Positions 51,961 to 61,140 are shown, numbered from the stretch's first letter. The stretch is 64,000 nucleotides of DNA from Stratiformator vulcanicus (GCF_007744515.1 NZ_CP036268.1:1507640-1571639); one strand, 5' to 3'. The notes: generated by a model from the sequence alone, not told the origin. Translations and numbers: made by a program.

Positions 51961-53271
51961 TCAGAACGCGACATTGACACCCGCGACGAGCGAGTCGTAC
52001 TCAGTATCGATCGCCACCGTCGCTCCCGGGATCTGAAGAATCGGCCCCTGACTGCTGCCTTCGAACCCGTGCACATAGGCGAGCGACATAGAGACCGATT
52101 CGTTGAGCTTGACCGTCGCCCCGGTGCTGAAGGTGTGCTGAATCATGCCCGGCAACTGCGTGTTGAACAGCGTCCCCGCGGCCGGGACGGGGTTCTCGTT
52201 GACCGTGTAGCCGATCCGGACCGTGACCATCTGATTGAGTTCGTGCTGTGCTCCCAGCGAGAAGGCCCAAATGCTGTCCCAGCCGGTACCGCCGTCGGCC
52301 GGTGATTCACCCAGCGTCTTGGTCGTGGCGTAATCGAGCCAACGGAGATCGGCGGCGACGATCGTGCCGGGCAGACCCTTGTAGGCGACACCCGCACTGA
52401 AGATCTGCGGGATCGTAAACGGAAGCCGGAGTCGGAGAGGGGATCTCAGCTCGTCGTACGAATTGAAGACGAACGTCTCCATCCAGATCGGGCTCTTGTA
52501 GGCGAATCCGACATTGAGGTCGTCGGTCAGGGCAACGAGTGCGCCGAGCCGAAACCCGCCGCCCCAATAGGGTCGCCCGTGGGTCGCGGCCGGAAAGGTT
52601 GAAACACCATCTCCGTTCGCATCATTCGGCCTGGCAAAGAACGCCGGATCTAGTGACATCGTCATCGAGGCGATGACCGGGCCGCCGCCGACCGACAGCC
52701 AGTCATTAATCTTGTAGGAGGCGGTAGGCACGATCTCGAACAGCGCCGCACTTGCGGCCTGAGGGCCGAAGCCGAAAGTAAAGGGCGGCGTTCGGCCGCC
52801 ACCGGGAGGATTGGTCGGGTTGAGCACCGGACTGCCGCTGCCCGGAAAGTTGACCGAGCCCCCCACTGTGGCGAGCAACCCGATCCCCGTCGTGAGCGGC
52901 GAATCGGGGCCGAGTGGCCGGAAGACCATCGCGATCGACGGAATCGCGGCTAGGCCGCTGTCGCTCCGCGCGACGCCGGTCCGTGTCGTCGGCGGTGCGC
53001 CGGGACCGAGCGCCCTGGCCGGGATCGTCGAATCGAGACGAGTATTGGCAAGCAGGAGTTCGCTTCCGAAGGCGATCTCGTTTCCGGGTAGCGCCGAGAG
53101 CGTCGCCGGATTCCATGTGAGCGCCGACGTGGCATCGAGTGGTACCGCCGTATTCGCACCACCGAACGATCGGCCGATCGGCCCAGCGGCGGGGAAGACC
53201 AAACCTTGCGCGCGAACCGTTGCAGGGAGCATCGCAATAAGGAGCAGGGCCAGCACTGAAACTCTTCGCAT
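51961..53271 (-). CDS. FadL/OmpP1-family outer-membrane transporter
   Basis: 436 residues from ATG 53271; a start at 53313 adds 14 non-family residues. The signal MRRVSVLALLLIAMLPATVRA precedes the FadL opening (GPIGRSFGGANTAVPLDATS, ALTWNPATLSALPGNEIAFG), which is the hatch-domain start with its NPA motif. The barrel ends GVNVAF with a terminal Phe. FadL proteins take up long-chain fatty acids and other hydrophobic compounds. Here it probably imports an aromatic or sulfated substrate processed by the neighbouring cluster (inference). Confidence 0.9.
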   Translation of the reverse strand: MRRVSVLALLLIAMLPATVRAQGLVFPAAGPIGRSFGGANTAVPLDATSALTWNPATLSALPGNEIAFGSELLLANTRLDSTIPARALGPGAPPTTRTGVARSDSGLAAIPSIAMVFRPLGPDSPLTTGIGLLATVGGSVNFPGSGSPVLNPTNPPGGGRTPPFTFGFGPQAASAALFEIVPTASYKINDWLSVGGGPVIASMTMSLDPAFFARPNDANGDGVSTFPAATHGRPYWGGGFRLGALVALTDDLNVGFAYKSPIWMETFVFNSYDELRSPLRLRLPFTIPQIFSAGVAYKGLPGTIVAADLRWLDYATTKTLGESPADGGTGWDSIWAFSLGAQHELNQMVTVRIGYTVNENPVPAAGTLFNTQLPGMIQHTFSTGATVKLNESVSMSLAYVHGFEGSSQGPILQIPGATVAIDTEYDSLVAGVNVAF

Positions 53272-53492
53272 CTTTACGCCTTCGCCGAGCAGGATTGTCG
53301 CGCAAGTACACATCGGTTAGTCGGTGTATCGACTTTGCCGATTGTGATGATTGAGCAGAGAATGCGCTGTGGCGGGAAGAACGGTGAGAATCCGGCTCCT
53401 TATTGCCGTTTCTTGATAGAGAAGGCGGCTTGGCTGGAAGCAATCCTCTGCTTGCGAGGGATTCCACTGCATCGCCCCGTACACACGGTGCT

Positions 53493-54428
53493 TCAGGCGG
53501 CAAATCGAGCCTGCGTGTCGGATGGCAGTTCGCCGAAGTGGCGACGGTAGTCGGCGGCGAATTGGCCCATGTGCCAGAACCCCCAGCGGATCGCGACGTC
53601 CTGGATCGACACCCTCGAGTCGCCCGCGACCAGCGCCTTGCGAACACCGTTGAGACGGCAGGCTTGCAGATACTGTTTAGGCGAGAGACCGAAACGTTCT
53701 TGGAAGCCGTAGCGCAGTGCCCGTTCACTCACTCCCGCCGCAGTCGCGACCTCCGGGATCGTAACGGCAAGGTGGGCATGTTCGGCCATGAATTCGACCG
53801 CACGGCCAACGGCCCTGTGGCCCGCAGAGCGCTCGCCCCTGAGCTGAACACGCCCGACCGAAGCGATTGATGCGATTCCCTGAGCCAGCATCACATCGAA
53901 CTCGGCCTGAAAACTGGGCAAGAGCACGACATCCGACTGAGTCTCGATGTCGCGCTGAATCTCCTTCAGCCGCTGACGAAACGCGTTGAGCCGCGTGCGA
54001 TCACACCTCAACACCGCTGATTCGCCGGATCGTCCGAACTCGGGCATTTCGACCGAATCGAGGATTTCGTCGGAGACCGAAAGGGTGTCGACTTCGAACG
54101 TCGCATCCGAGACGGCCTGCAACTCGCCGTTGACGGGGAAGACCAGCAGGTCGGAATTGGTCACTGTCCGTCCGCGCCATTCGAAGTCGCGTGTGTTTGC
54201 GGAGGGAAATGCGAACGTTCGCATACCGTACGGGGCCGACCCGGCCTGCACGAGTTGTCGACCGAACCGTGCTCGGCTTAACAGCGATCGCGTCGTCCCG
54301 ACTTGGAAGATCTCCCCGCGAAACGAGCCACGGTCGAATTGCCGGAGGTCGAGATTCCAAGCCTGCGATTCGATGGCGAGTTCATCGAAGTCGCGGAACG
54401 ACTTCTGAAAGAAGAACGGCGAGTGCAT
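53493..54428 (-). CDS. AraC-family transcriptional regulator
   Basis: 311 residues. The N-terminal half is a ligand-binding domain (DFDELAIESQAWNLDLRQFD, YGMRTFAFPS). The C-terminal ~100 residues form the AraC double helix-turn-helix: TIPEVATAAGVSERALRYGF, QERFGLSPKQYLQACRLNGV, VSIQDVAIRWGFWHMGQFA, YRRHFGELPS. It is divergent from the arylsulfatase across 119 bases, so it very likely controls that operon. Confidence 0.94.
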   Translation of the reverse strand: MHSPFFFQKSFRDFDELAIESQAWNLDLRQFDRGSFRGEIFQVGTTRSLLSRARFGRQLVQAGSAPYGMRTFAFPSANTRDFEWRGRTVTNSDLLVFPVNGELQAVSDATFEVDTLSVSDEILDSVEMPEFGRSGESAVLRCDRTRLNAFRQRLKEIQRDIETQSDVVLLPSFQAEFDVMLAQGIASIASVGRVQLRGERSAGHRAVGRAVEFMAEHAHLAVTIPEVATAAGVSERALRYGFQERFGLSPKQYLQACRLNGVRKALVAGDSRVSIQDVAIRWGFWHMGQFAADYRRHFGELPSDTQARFAA

Positions 54429-54547
54429 ATGTTGGCCGCGGCGTGCCGTTTTTTGATGTCGAAGGAAGTGACAACCCCGCTACATTAGTGAGTTGAACCG
54501 CTAATGTCTCTTCTCCGACCCGCTCCGCTCGCATTTCGGAACTGACC

Positions 54548-56260
54548 ATGACAAAGCCTCTTTCGGGACTGCTCGCATTCGTATTCGCGACCTCAGCCTT
54601 GGCCGGGCCGATCGTCCACGACGCCGAGTACTACGTGCTCGAAGCGCAGAACGGAAAACGCTGGGCAGCCGAGGACGACGGACTGCGGGCCCGGCTCTCC
54701 GCCCTGCGCGAGAAGTTCGGCACGCCACCGAACATCGTGCACATCATGTGGGACGATACCGCTTACGGTGACGTCGGCATCCCCGCGATCCAGAAGGTCC
54801 GCGGGCTCGACACGCCGCATCTCAATCGGATGGCCCGCGAAGGCATCCTCTTCACAAGAATGTACACCGAGGTCGGCTGCACGCCGAGCCGTGCTGCCTG
54901 CATGACCGGCCGGCATCCGATCCGCAACGGGATGTACAACATCGGCATGCTTCGCGAGAGCCACGGACTGCGGGCCGAAGAGGTCACTTTGGCCGAAGTC
55001 CTTTCAGGGGCGGGTTACGCCACGGCTTTTCACGGGAAGTGGCACCTCGGCGACATCGAAGAAAGCTACGCCCACCTGCAGGGCTTCGACGAAGCGTTCT
55101 TCACGGGTTACAACCAGATCCTCTCACTGTGGACGCGTCAGGCCGAACAGGCGAATGCCACGATGGGCCTGTTCGAAGACCTGCTGCCGTCCGATCCCTA
55201 CAAGCTGGATGACACTTTCATCACCAAAGGCTGGGTGACGGTACTGGAGGGCACGAAGGGCGGAGCGGCGCGGCAATGGCTCGACAACAGCTACGCGACG
55301 TACGAGAAGATCGATGCGGAGGCTCAAGACCGCACGATCGCGTTCATCGAGAAGAAAGCAAAGGCCAAGCAGCCGTTCTATGTGGCCAACTGGCCGATGA
55401 TGGCCTCGTTCATGCCGACCGCAAAGAAGGTGTCGCAGGGTCGAAGCCTGTTGCAGGACGGGCTCCAGGGCAACGTCGATCCGTTCGTCGGTCGGGTCAT
55501 GGAAGTGCTAAACGACCTCGGGATTGCCGAGAACACACTCCTCGTCTGCATGGCCGATAACGGCCCGATGGCCCACAACCCCCCGCCCGGCTGCGGTTTT
55601 GCCGAGACAATCTTCCGCGGCGGCAAGGGGGACTTCCTTGAAGGCGGCGTCCGAGTCCCGGCGCAGGCATGGTGGCCGGGCACGATCGAACCGGGTCAAC
55701 TCGTGGGGGACATCATCCACGAAGTCGATCTGTTCACGACCTTCGCATCACTGGCCGGGGCGACTGATGCGATCCCGGCCGACCGAGTCATCGATGGAAT
55801 TGACCAGACGGCACTGCTACTGAACGGTGACACCCACAGCCGGCGCGACTACGTCTTCATTTATGCGGGGCCGAATCTCGGGGCCACAGTGAAGGGACCG
55901 TACAAGCGGCACTGGATCACCTCCGACCCGATCGGCGAAGGGAGCGGGATTGCGGCCGGCTTCTTCTTCCTGCCGTCAGACACGCGCGAAAAGAGTCCGA
56001 TGTTGGTCAACTTGATTCACCTCAAGACTCCGTTCAATCGGATGCGGATTCGCCACGAACTCTGGAAGAAGAAGTACCCGGATTCCCCGGAAAAGCACGG
56101 CATTCCGTGGACCGGTATCGCCAACGCAACTCCCGAGGTGAAGGCACTGGCGAGTCCTCCCGCCGTCCTGAAGGCACTCCCGTTCGATCCGCTCGAGTAT
56201 GTCGAACACCTCGACGAACTGCCTTTTGACCCGCAAGCGGACCCGGATTTCGGTGAGTAA
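54548..56260 (+). CDS. secreted arylsulfatase
   Basis: 570 residues with a signal peptide (LSGLLAFVFATSALAG). The sulfatase core starts after an ~55-residue N-terminal extension: NIVHIMWDDTAYGDVGIPA, then the formylglycine site CTPSR (Cys111), ATAFHGKWHLGD, CMADNGPMAHNPPPG, and FRGGKGDFLEGGVRVPAQAW. It should hydrolyse an aryl or carbohydrate sulfate in the periplasm. First gene of a plus-strand operon with DUF3302, HlyD, phosphatase and decarboxylase-like genes. Confidence 0.94.
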   Translation: MTKPLSGLLAFVFATSALAGPIVHDAEYYVLEAQNGKRWAAEDDGLRARLSALREKFGTPPNIVHIMWDDTAYGDVGIPAIQKVRGLDTPHLNRMAREGILFTRMYTEVGCTPSRAACMTGRHPIRNGMYNIGMLRESHGLRAEEVTLAEVLSGAGYATAFHGKWHLGDIEESYAHLQGFDEAFFTGYNQILSLWTRQAEQANATMGLFEDLLPSDPYKLDDTFITKGWVTVLEGTKGGAARQWLDNSYATYEKIDAEAQDRTIAFIEKKAKAKQPFYVANWPMMASFMPTAKKVSQGRSLLQDGLQGNVDPFVGRVMEVLNDLGIAENTLLVCMADNGPMAHNPPPGCGFAETIFRGGKGDFLEGGVRVPAQAWWPGTIEPGQLVGDIIHEVDLFTTFASLAGATDAIPADRVIDGIDQTALLLNGDTHSRRDYVFIYAGPNLGATVKGPYKRHWITSDPIGEGSGIAAGFFFLPSDTREKSPMLVNLIHLKTPFNRMRIRHELWKKKYPDSPEKHGIPWTGIANATPEVKALASPPAVLKALPFDPLEYVEHLDELPFDPQADPDFGE

Positions 56261-56276
56261 TAGGAGGACCTCTCCA

Positions 56277-56552
56277 ATGGGCTTGCTGGACCTCTTCGCT
56301 TTGCTAATTCTCGCCGTTCTAGGGGCTTCCCTGGTTGGACTGTGGGCCTTGCTGGGAATCTTGCCTGGAATGATTGCCAGGAAGCGTAGGCACCCGCAGG
56401 CCGATGCAATTTCCGTTTGCGGATGGTGGGGAGCAGCCACCCTCGGCGTGCTATCACCGCTTGCCTACGTCTGGGCTTATACCAACTCCGACTGGCGGGA
56501 TAGCGAAAGGGGCGTACCTCAAGGTAATGGGAATGGGGTCGACGACCAATGA
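56277..56552 (+). CDS. DUF3302 inner-membrane protein (YiaW-like)
   Basis: 91 residues from ATG 56277, with GGAGG 9 bases upstream. Two membrane helices (FALLILAVLGASLVGLWALL, and GWWGAATLGVLSPLAYVWAY) enclose ARKRRHPQADAISV, the DUF3302 signature. In E. coli the homologue yiaW precedes yiaV, which encodes an HlyD-like protein; the same order is present here. Its TGA overlaps the next ATG (ATGA). Confidence 0.9.
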   Translation: MGLLDLFALLILAVLGASLVGLWALLGILPGMIARKRRHPQADAISVCGWWGAATLGVLSPLAYVWAYTNSDWRDSERGVPQGNGNGVDDQ

Positions 56553-57937
56553 TTGTCTTCCTCACATTGTGTTACATCGCTGTACTTGCGTTGCTCGTCC
56601 GAATACGCGTCATCCCCCTCAATCTGTGGTGGAAGCTATCACCAGCTGTATGGATGTTTGTGATGCTAATCGTGCTCTTTCTGCCAATGCAGTGGGGAGC
56701 CCCGTCAGGCCCGGTCAATGTCTACAAGACCGTTGTTGAGGTCGTTCCGAACGTATCGGGAGAGGTCATCGAGGTCCCAGCACGTGGCCTGGAATCCCTT
56801 GAGCAGGGTGCCGTCCTGTTCCGAATTGACCCCGAGCCTTATCAGGCCAGGGCCGATGAATTGCAGGCACAACTTGCCGAGACAAAGCAGAATGTTGACC
56901 GATTAAGGGCCAGCTCTGACGCGGCCGCCGCGACTGTGAAGAATACGCTGGCGGAAATCGAGGTTGCTAAGGCGGATGAGGCAGCGTCAATAGCTGCGGT
57001 CGAAGCGGCAAAAGCAGCTCTCGAAGAAGCGAAAGGGAACAAGCAGAAAGCAGAAGCGGTAGTCTCTGACCTCGGCGTTCAAGTTGCGGCCGCCCAAAGG
57101 GAGTACGACCGCGTCCTCTCCCTCGTGCCCTCTGGTGCGATCACCGAGTCCGAGCGTGACCGTACCGAGATTCAGATAACCTCTCTGAAGAGTCAGCTGA
57201 ACACGGCGAGGGTCGACGTGCGAGTCGCGGACGATGTCATCGCACGAGCCGGTGCTGACGTGACCGCTGCAAACGCCGTAGCTGCTTCCTCCGGGTTGCG
57301 TGTCAAACAATTGTTCGAAGCAGACCTTGTTCGCGTAAGGGCAGAAGCTCGTGAAGCCGACTTGTTGGCAAACTCAATGATTGGCGATGAACACACCAGC
57401 GTGGTCAGGGTCCGGTCGCAACTTGCAAAGGCCCAATTTGACCTTGAGCAAACAACCGTACGGGCTCCTAGCGACGGTTACGTTGTCGGGATGAGCCTGA
57501 GACCAGGGCAGCGGGTCGCTGCGTTTCCTGTGCGAACATGGATGAGTTTCGTGCCAGTGGACGACGTGACGGTTGCCGTTGGGATTCCACAATACACCGT
57601 CCGAAACGTGAAGCCTGGTCAGAAGGTAGAAGTCGTATTCAAGCTCTATCCAGGAAGGGTCTTCTCTGCAACGGTCGAAAAACTCATGCGCATCAACGAA
57701 CAAGGCCAGCTTCAACCCAGTGGAAACGTCGCGACGACCCCGGGAGTCGACCAATCCACTGTCCCATTTGGAGTACGATTGCGTCTCGACGAGAACGATG
57801 ACATTGACGTTGCGTCGCTTCCAGGAGGAGCTGTCGGGACAGCTTCAATTTACACCGACCAGGCTCGTGCAACTCACATCATTCGGAGGGTAATGCTCCG
57901 GATGGAAACATGGATGAACTACATCATTCCCTGGTAA
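56549..57937 (+). CDS. HlyD-family membrane fusion protein (YiaV-like)
   Basis: 462 residues. Two N-terminal helices, then a biotinyl/lipoyl-like start (VPNVSGEVIEVPARGLESLE, GAVLFRIDPEPYQARADELQ), a long coiled-coil hairpin (about 110-260) and the returning half (VRAPSDGYVVGMSLRPGQRV, AFPVRTWMSFVP). It would form the periplasmic adaptor of an export system. The last ~65 codons were duplicated and survive as a fragment at 59324-59523. No transporter or outer-membrane channel of the usual ABC/RND type is in the cluster. Confidence 0.92.
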   Translation: MIVFLTLCYIAVLALLVRIRVIPLNLWWKLSPAVWMFVMLIVLFLPMQWGAPSGPVNVYKTVVEVVPNVSGEVIEVPARGLESLEQGAVLFRIDPEPYQARADELQAQLAETKQNVDRLRASSDAAAATVKNTLAEIEVAKADEAASIAAVEAAKAALEEAKGNKQKAEAVVSDLGVQVAAAQREYDRVLSLVPSGAITESERDRTEIQITSLKSQLNTARVDVRVADDVIARAGADVTAANAVAASSGLRVKQLFEADLVRVRAEAREADLLANSMIGDEHTSVVRVRSQLAKAQFDLEQTTVRAPSDGYVVGMSLRPGQRVAAFPVRTWMSFVPVDDVTVAVGIPQYTVRNVKPGQKVEVVFKLYPGRVFSATVEKLMRINEQGQLQPSGNVATTPGVDQSTVPFGVRLRLDENDDIDVASLPGGAVGTASIYTDQARATHIIRRVMLRMETWMNYIIPW

Positions 57938-57942
57938 TTGCT

Positions 57943-58797
57943 ATGACCGCCTATCGCATCCTTATCACAGCTTGCCTTGTAGCCGCGTCGCTCAGCATGT
58001 GCTACGCCGAAAGTACTCGGCAGGTGCCGCTTACGGGCCAATGCAACTTCCGAGATATCGGTGGCTACGAGACAGACGACGGCCGACAGGTCAGAGAAGG
58101 TTTCGTCTTTCGCAGTGGAGAGTTGCCACGACTGACCGACGAAGACTTAGCCGTTCTAAAGCGGCTCCGCATCAAGACTGTCGTGAACTTCTTGACAGAC
58201 GTTGAGACCAGATCCCGTGGCAAGGACCGGCTCCCGCAAGGTGCTCGTGAAGTCTCCTTTCCGATCGAATCGGACGAGGGCCTTGTGGCAGCCGTCGTAG
58301 AGGCCCGTAGAACAGCAGATTTCTCCGTAATGCCGCCCAGTATTAATCCGAAAATCCACCGCGAATTGATCAGCGAAGCCCGAGAACAGTACGCGTCATT
58401 GTTCAGGGAAATCGCTCAGTCGCGAGAGCCACTCGTGTTTCACTGTTCTCATGGCGTCCACCGCACGGGCACGGCGACCGCAGTTCTCTTGTGGGGATTG
58501 GGGGTACCCTGGGACACGGTGCGGGAAGACTATCTACTGTCGAACAAATTCCGCGAAGCCGAGGTCAAGAAACGCTTGTCACAACTTAGGAAGTTGGCGG
58601 CCGAGAACCAGGACATATCACCAGACAACGTGGACATGACAAACATCGAGGCCTTCTACATCCTCAAGGGCGTATACATCGATGCTAGTCGCGACGAGAT
58701 ACTCAAGCACTTTGGTTCCATCGAAGGCTACCTGTCACGGGGGCTTGGTCTGACGGCCACCGAAATCAACTTGCTGCGTGAGAAAATGCTCCAGTGA
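57943..58797 (+). CDS. secreted protein tyrosine phosphatase-like enzyme
   Basis: 284 residues from ATG 57943, with a signal peptide (ILITACLVAASLSMCYAES). The opening NFRDIGGYETDDGRQVREG and FVFRSGELPRLTDED are the Y_phosphatase3 signature. The catalytic loop FHCSHGVHRTGTATAV holds Cys168 and Arg174 (CX5R). It lies 5 bases after the HlyD stop. Such enzymes hydrolyse phosphotyrosine or phosphoinositides; an exported one in a sulfatase cluster is unusual. Confidence 0.9.
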   Translation: MTAYRILITACLVAASLSMCYAESTRQVPLTGQCNFRDIGGYETDDGRQVREGFVFRSGELPRLTDEDLAVLKRLRIKTVVNFLTDVETRSRGKDRLPQGAREVSFPIESDEGLVAAVVEARRTADFSVMPPSINPKIHRELISEAREQYASLFREIAQSREPLVFHCSHGVHRTGTATAVLLWGLGVPWDTVREDYLLSNKFREAEVKKRLSQLRKLAAENQDISPDNVDMTNIEAFYILKGVYIDASRDEILKHFGSIEGYLSRGLGLTATEINLLREKMLQ

Positions 58798-58837
58798 AGA
58801 ATTTCAAGAACAAAATGTAAGTGTGTCATCCGGCCGC

Positions 58838-59190
58838 AGTTTTTTGCCGGCGATGTTTCTGGAAGGCCGCAGCAGCCTTGTCATTCGGCATCTCCATACT
58901 CCCTACCGGAGCACTTGCCGAGGAAGACAACTCGCAGCCTGACGTGTTGCCTACAACCGTCGCCGGATGCCCGTAAAAACTTGTGACAGCGACTCAAGAC
59001 GGCCGCGTCAGAATTGATGCATGTCATTCAGAATTCATGACGTCAAAGCTTGATGAAATATGTCAAGATGCGCTTCCCGGCCCTCAGACTCGCGACGTGA
59101 CAGAGATTAATTATTCGTCTATGTCTTGGCCTATTACAACGATGGGTTTCGTGGCTCCCTGCCACGCCCATTTTCGTCCTAAACGGACTT
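58838..59190 (+). pseudogene. decayed first copy of the decarboxylase-like gene
   Basis: Reading CFWKAAAALSFGISILPTGA, then VLPTTVAGCP, a stop codon (TAA), VTATQDGRVRIDA and GPQTRDVTEIN, it follows the intact gene at 59709 (SFLKSSAASTLGLAMLHGA, LPLTVAGYPYERVTAIQDGR, SGPQTRDVTEVG) position by position. DNA similarity continues to about 59190, where the repeat copy C begins. The start codon, signal and 3' two-thirds are lost. Confidence 0.88.
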
Positions 59191-59323
59191 CGCGGGTGCC
59201 GAAAGGCACGAGCTGTCGTTCGAGATCCTCCCGGTGTATTCTAGACGGATCAGTCAGCGGAACGGTTTCGAACAACATCCTGGCGCTTCGCGCCCGGCCG
59301 CTTTCTCGGCCGGGCCACCCGCG
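59191..59323 (+). repeat. structured dispersed repeat, copy C (left hairpin deleted)
   Basis: 133 bp. The left end reads CGCGGGT directly joined to GCCGAAAGGCACGAG; the first hairpin is missing by a deletion between two GGGT/GGTG direct repeats. The right hairpin CCCGGCCG-CTTTCT-CGGCCGGG and the CCACCCGCG end are intact. It is the exact junction between the decayed decarboxylase copy and the HlyD fragment. Confidence 0.85.
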
Positions 59324-59523
59324 ACTCCTGGAGTTGATCAGTCGACTGTTCCATTCGGAGTGCGATTGAGCCTCGATGAGAACGATGATATCGATGTTAC
59401 GACACTCCCGGGAGGAGCTGTTGGAACAGCTTCTGTATACACCGAGAACGCTCGGGCGACGCACATTATTCGGCGGGTGATGTTGCGAATGGAGACGTGG
59501 ATGAATTACATCATGCCCTGGTA
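59324..59523 (+). pseudogene. HlyD 3' fragment (second copy)
   Basis: 67 codons, TPGVDQSTVPFGVRLSLDEN and so on to RMETWMNYIMPW, then TAA. It differs from the last 67 codons of the HlyD gene at 56549-57937 at few positions (for example SLDEN for RLDEN, VYTEN for IYTDQ). The rest of the gene is absent, replaced by the repeat. Confidence 0.92.
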
Positions 59524-59529
59524 ATTAAT

Positions 59530-59712
59530 TGTGACGCTTTCTCTCATACCTTAATCAGCTTGCTTTACATTGGCATTTTTTGGTGTGTCCAACGCCGAGG
59601 ACACTCGCTATGAAATACTCAAGCAATACGGCTCCACTGAAGGCTATCTGACGCAGCGGCTTAGACTGTACGCCGACGAAATCACAAACTCCGTGAGGGT
59701 CTGCTCCAATGA
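59530..59712 (+). pseudogene. phosphatase gene remnant with a large internal deletion (second copy)
   Basis: It begins like the phosphatase signal region and jumps to its last ~30 codons: RYEILKQYGSTEGYLTQRLR aligns with RDEILKHFGSIEGYLSRGLG of the intact gene. The whole catalytic domain is deleted, and one base is lost near the end. The ancestral stop overlaps the ATG of the next gene (ATGA), showing how the operon was originally coupled. Confidence 0.85.
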
Positions 59713-60863
59713 GAATGCTAAATTTTCAACGCATCGATTTGTCCACGAGTGACGCTTTTCCCCGACGAAGTTTCCTGAAATCTTCAGCGGCTTCGACCCT
59801 CGGCTTGGCCATGCTTCATGGAGCCGCAAATGCCCAAGAAGCCAACTCGAAGTCTGAAAAGTTGCCTCTAACAGTAGCGGGGTACCCTTACGAACGGGTC
59901 ACAGCGATTCAAGACGGTCGCGTAGAAATCGACAATCGTCAGGTAGAGTTCGAGACGGCGAAAATTGGGGAAATGAATCAGCACGTTTTTTCGGGGCCTC
60001 AAACACGTGACGTGACCGAGGTTGGCCTCATCCCCTATTTGCTAGCGTTCTGCAATGACGGGTTTCGCGACTATTTGCCGCTGCCGATCTTCGTGCTGAA
60101 GGTGTTCCGGCACAAAAGCATCTTTGTGCATGCCGATCGAGGAATCAACAAGCCTGAAGATTTGCGCGGCCGGAAGGTCGCCACGGTTGGCTATTCGTCC
60201 TCTGGCCTGACTTGGGTACGAGGCATCCTGCAAGATGAGTACGGAGTTTCACCTGAGGACATCAAGTGGGTCTTGACGGAAAAAGACTCCGCTGCAGGGC
60301 AGACTGGAGGCGCTTCCAAGTGGGAAAAATTGTTGCCTGCAAGCCTTGCAGTCGAAAAGGCTCCCGCCGGAAAGGATGAGTCCGACCTGCTATTAGAAGG
60401 GGCCGTTGACGCCATCTTCCATCCGGCAGAGCCAAGGGCCTACGTTAAGCGTCACCCGAAAGTCAGGAGACTCTTCGGAGACTGTCGTGCAGTTGAGCAG
60501 CGTTACTTCAAGAAGACCGGGATTTATCCCATCATGCACCTGGTCGCTATTCGACGTGAATTGGCAGAGCAGCAGCCTTGGTTGCCGAAAGCTATATTCA
60601 ATGCCTACTGTAAGTCGAAACAACTCGACTATGAGGAATCAAGGAGAATTCGCTGGGCCTACAGCTCTCTCCCGTGGTACGGGCAAGAGTTCAACGAGAC
60701 AGTCGAGTTCATGGGCCCCAACTTCTACTCGTACGGAATACCTAAGAACCGGAAGGCCCTCGAAACAGTGTTCCGCTACCTGCATAAACAGGGCCTTGCG
60801 GAACGCGAACTTAAGATTGAAGAAGTCTTCCTTGAATCGACGATCGGGCTCGAAGATTCCTGA
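59709..60863 (+). CDS. Tat-exported 4,5-dihydroxyphthalate decarboxylase-like / substrate-binding protein
   Basis: 384 residues. The twin-arginine signal PRRSFLKSSAASTLGLAMLH ends in ANAQ. The mature part follows the 4,5-dihydroxyphthalate decarboxylase/NMT1-like fold: LPLTVAGYPYERVTAIQDGR, FRHKSIFVHADRGINKPEDL, GRKVATVGYSSSGLTWVRGI, LQDEYGVSPEDIKWVLTEKD, IYPIMHLVAIRRELAEQQ. Cytoplasmic relatives decarboxylate aromatic diacids; the fold is that of periplasmic binding proteins. Export by Tat implies a cofactor or binding role in the periplasm. Last intact gene of the arylsulfatase operon. Confidence 0.85.
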   Translation: MRMLNFQRIDLSTSDAFPRRSFLKSSAASTLGLAMLHGAANAQEANSKSEKLPLTVAGYPYERVTAIQDGRVEIDNRQVEFETAKIGEMNQHVFSGPQTRDVTEVGLIPYLLAFCNDGFRDYLPLPIFVLKVFRHKSIFVHADRGINKPEDLRGRKVATVGYSSSGLTWVRGILQDEYGVSPEDIKWVLTEKDSAAGQTGGASKWEKLLPASLAVEKAPAGKDESDLLLEGAVDAIFHPAEPRAYVKRHPKVRRLFGDCRAVEQRYFKKTGIYPIMHLVAIRRELAEQQPWLPKAIFNAYCKSKQLDYEESRRIRWAYSSLPWYGQEFNETVEFMGPNFYSYGIPKNRKALETVFRYLHKQGLAERELKIEEVFLESTIGLEDS

Positions 60864-61022
60864 AACTGGCTGACGCTAAGGACAACTGACTAGGAATAGG
60901 AATTGTTGATTAGTGTCGTTCCGCAGTACATGTAGCGTCTCACGGCGGCGTTTCTGAGAAGTTTGCAGGCATTATGCGTTCGATAGCCGCAACGGTAAGA
61001 GCGGAACCGCTCTAGAAGCGGT

Positions 61023-61137
61023 TTTGCTCTCACGCAGGCTCAGCTGCATACCTGTCAAGTGTTGCGGACTTATCTGAAGACGACTTGCCGGGGAGTGATT
61101 CAGTTTCTGGAAGTATCGGAGGCGTTGCGTGAGCATG
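61023..61137 (+). pseudogene. transposase N-terminal fragment, IS4/IS5-like
   Basis: Reading AQLHTCQVLRTYLKTTCRGV, then IQFLEVSEALREHAPR, it resembles the YLKTTYRGVxxLL...LREAxGL segment near the N-terminus of IS4/IS5-type DDE transposases. It stops at repeat copy D (61141). No terminal inverted repeats or catalytic domain remain. Confidence 0.6.
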
Positions 61138-61140
61138 CCC

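Noticed and set aside
52706-53728. 340-codon minus-strand frame overlapping the FadL gene
   Set aside because: Arg/Ser-rich shadow in another frame of the FadL gene; it also crosses the intergenic region.
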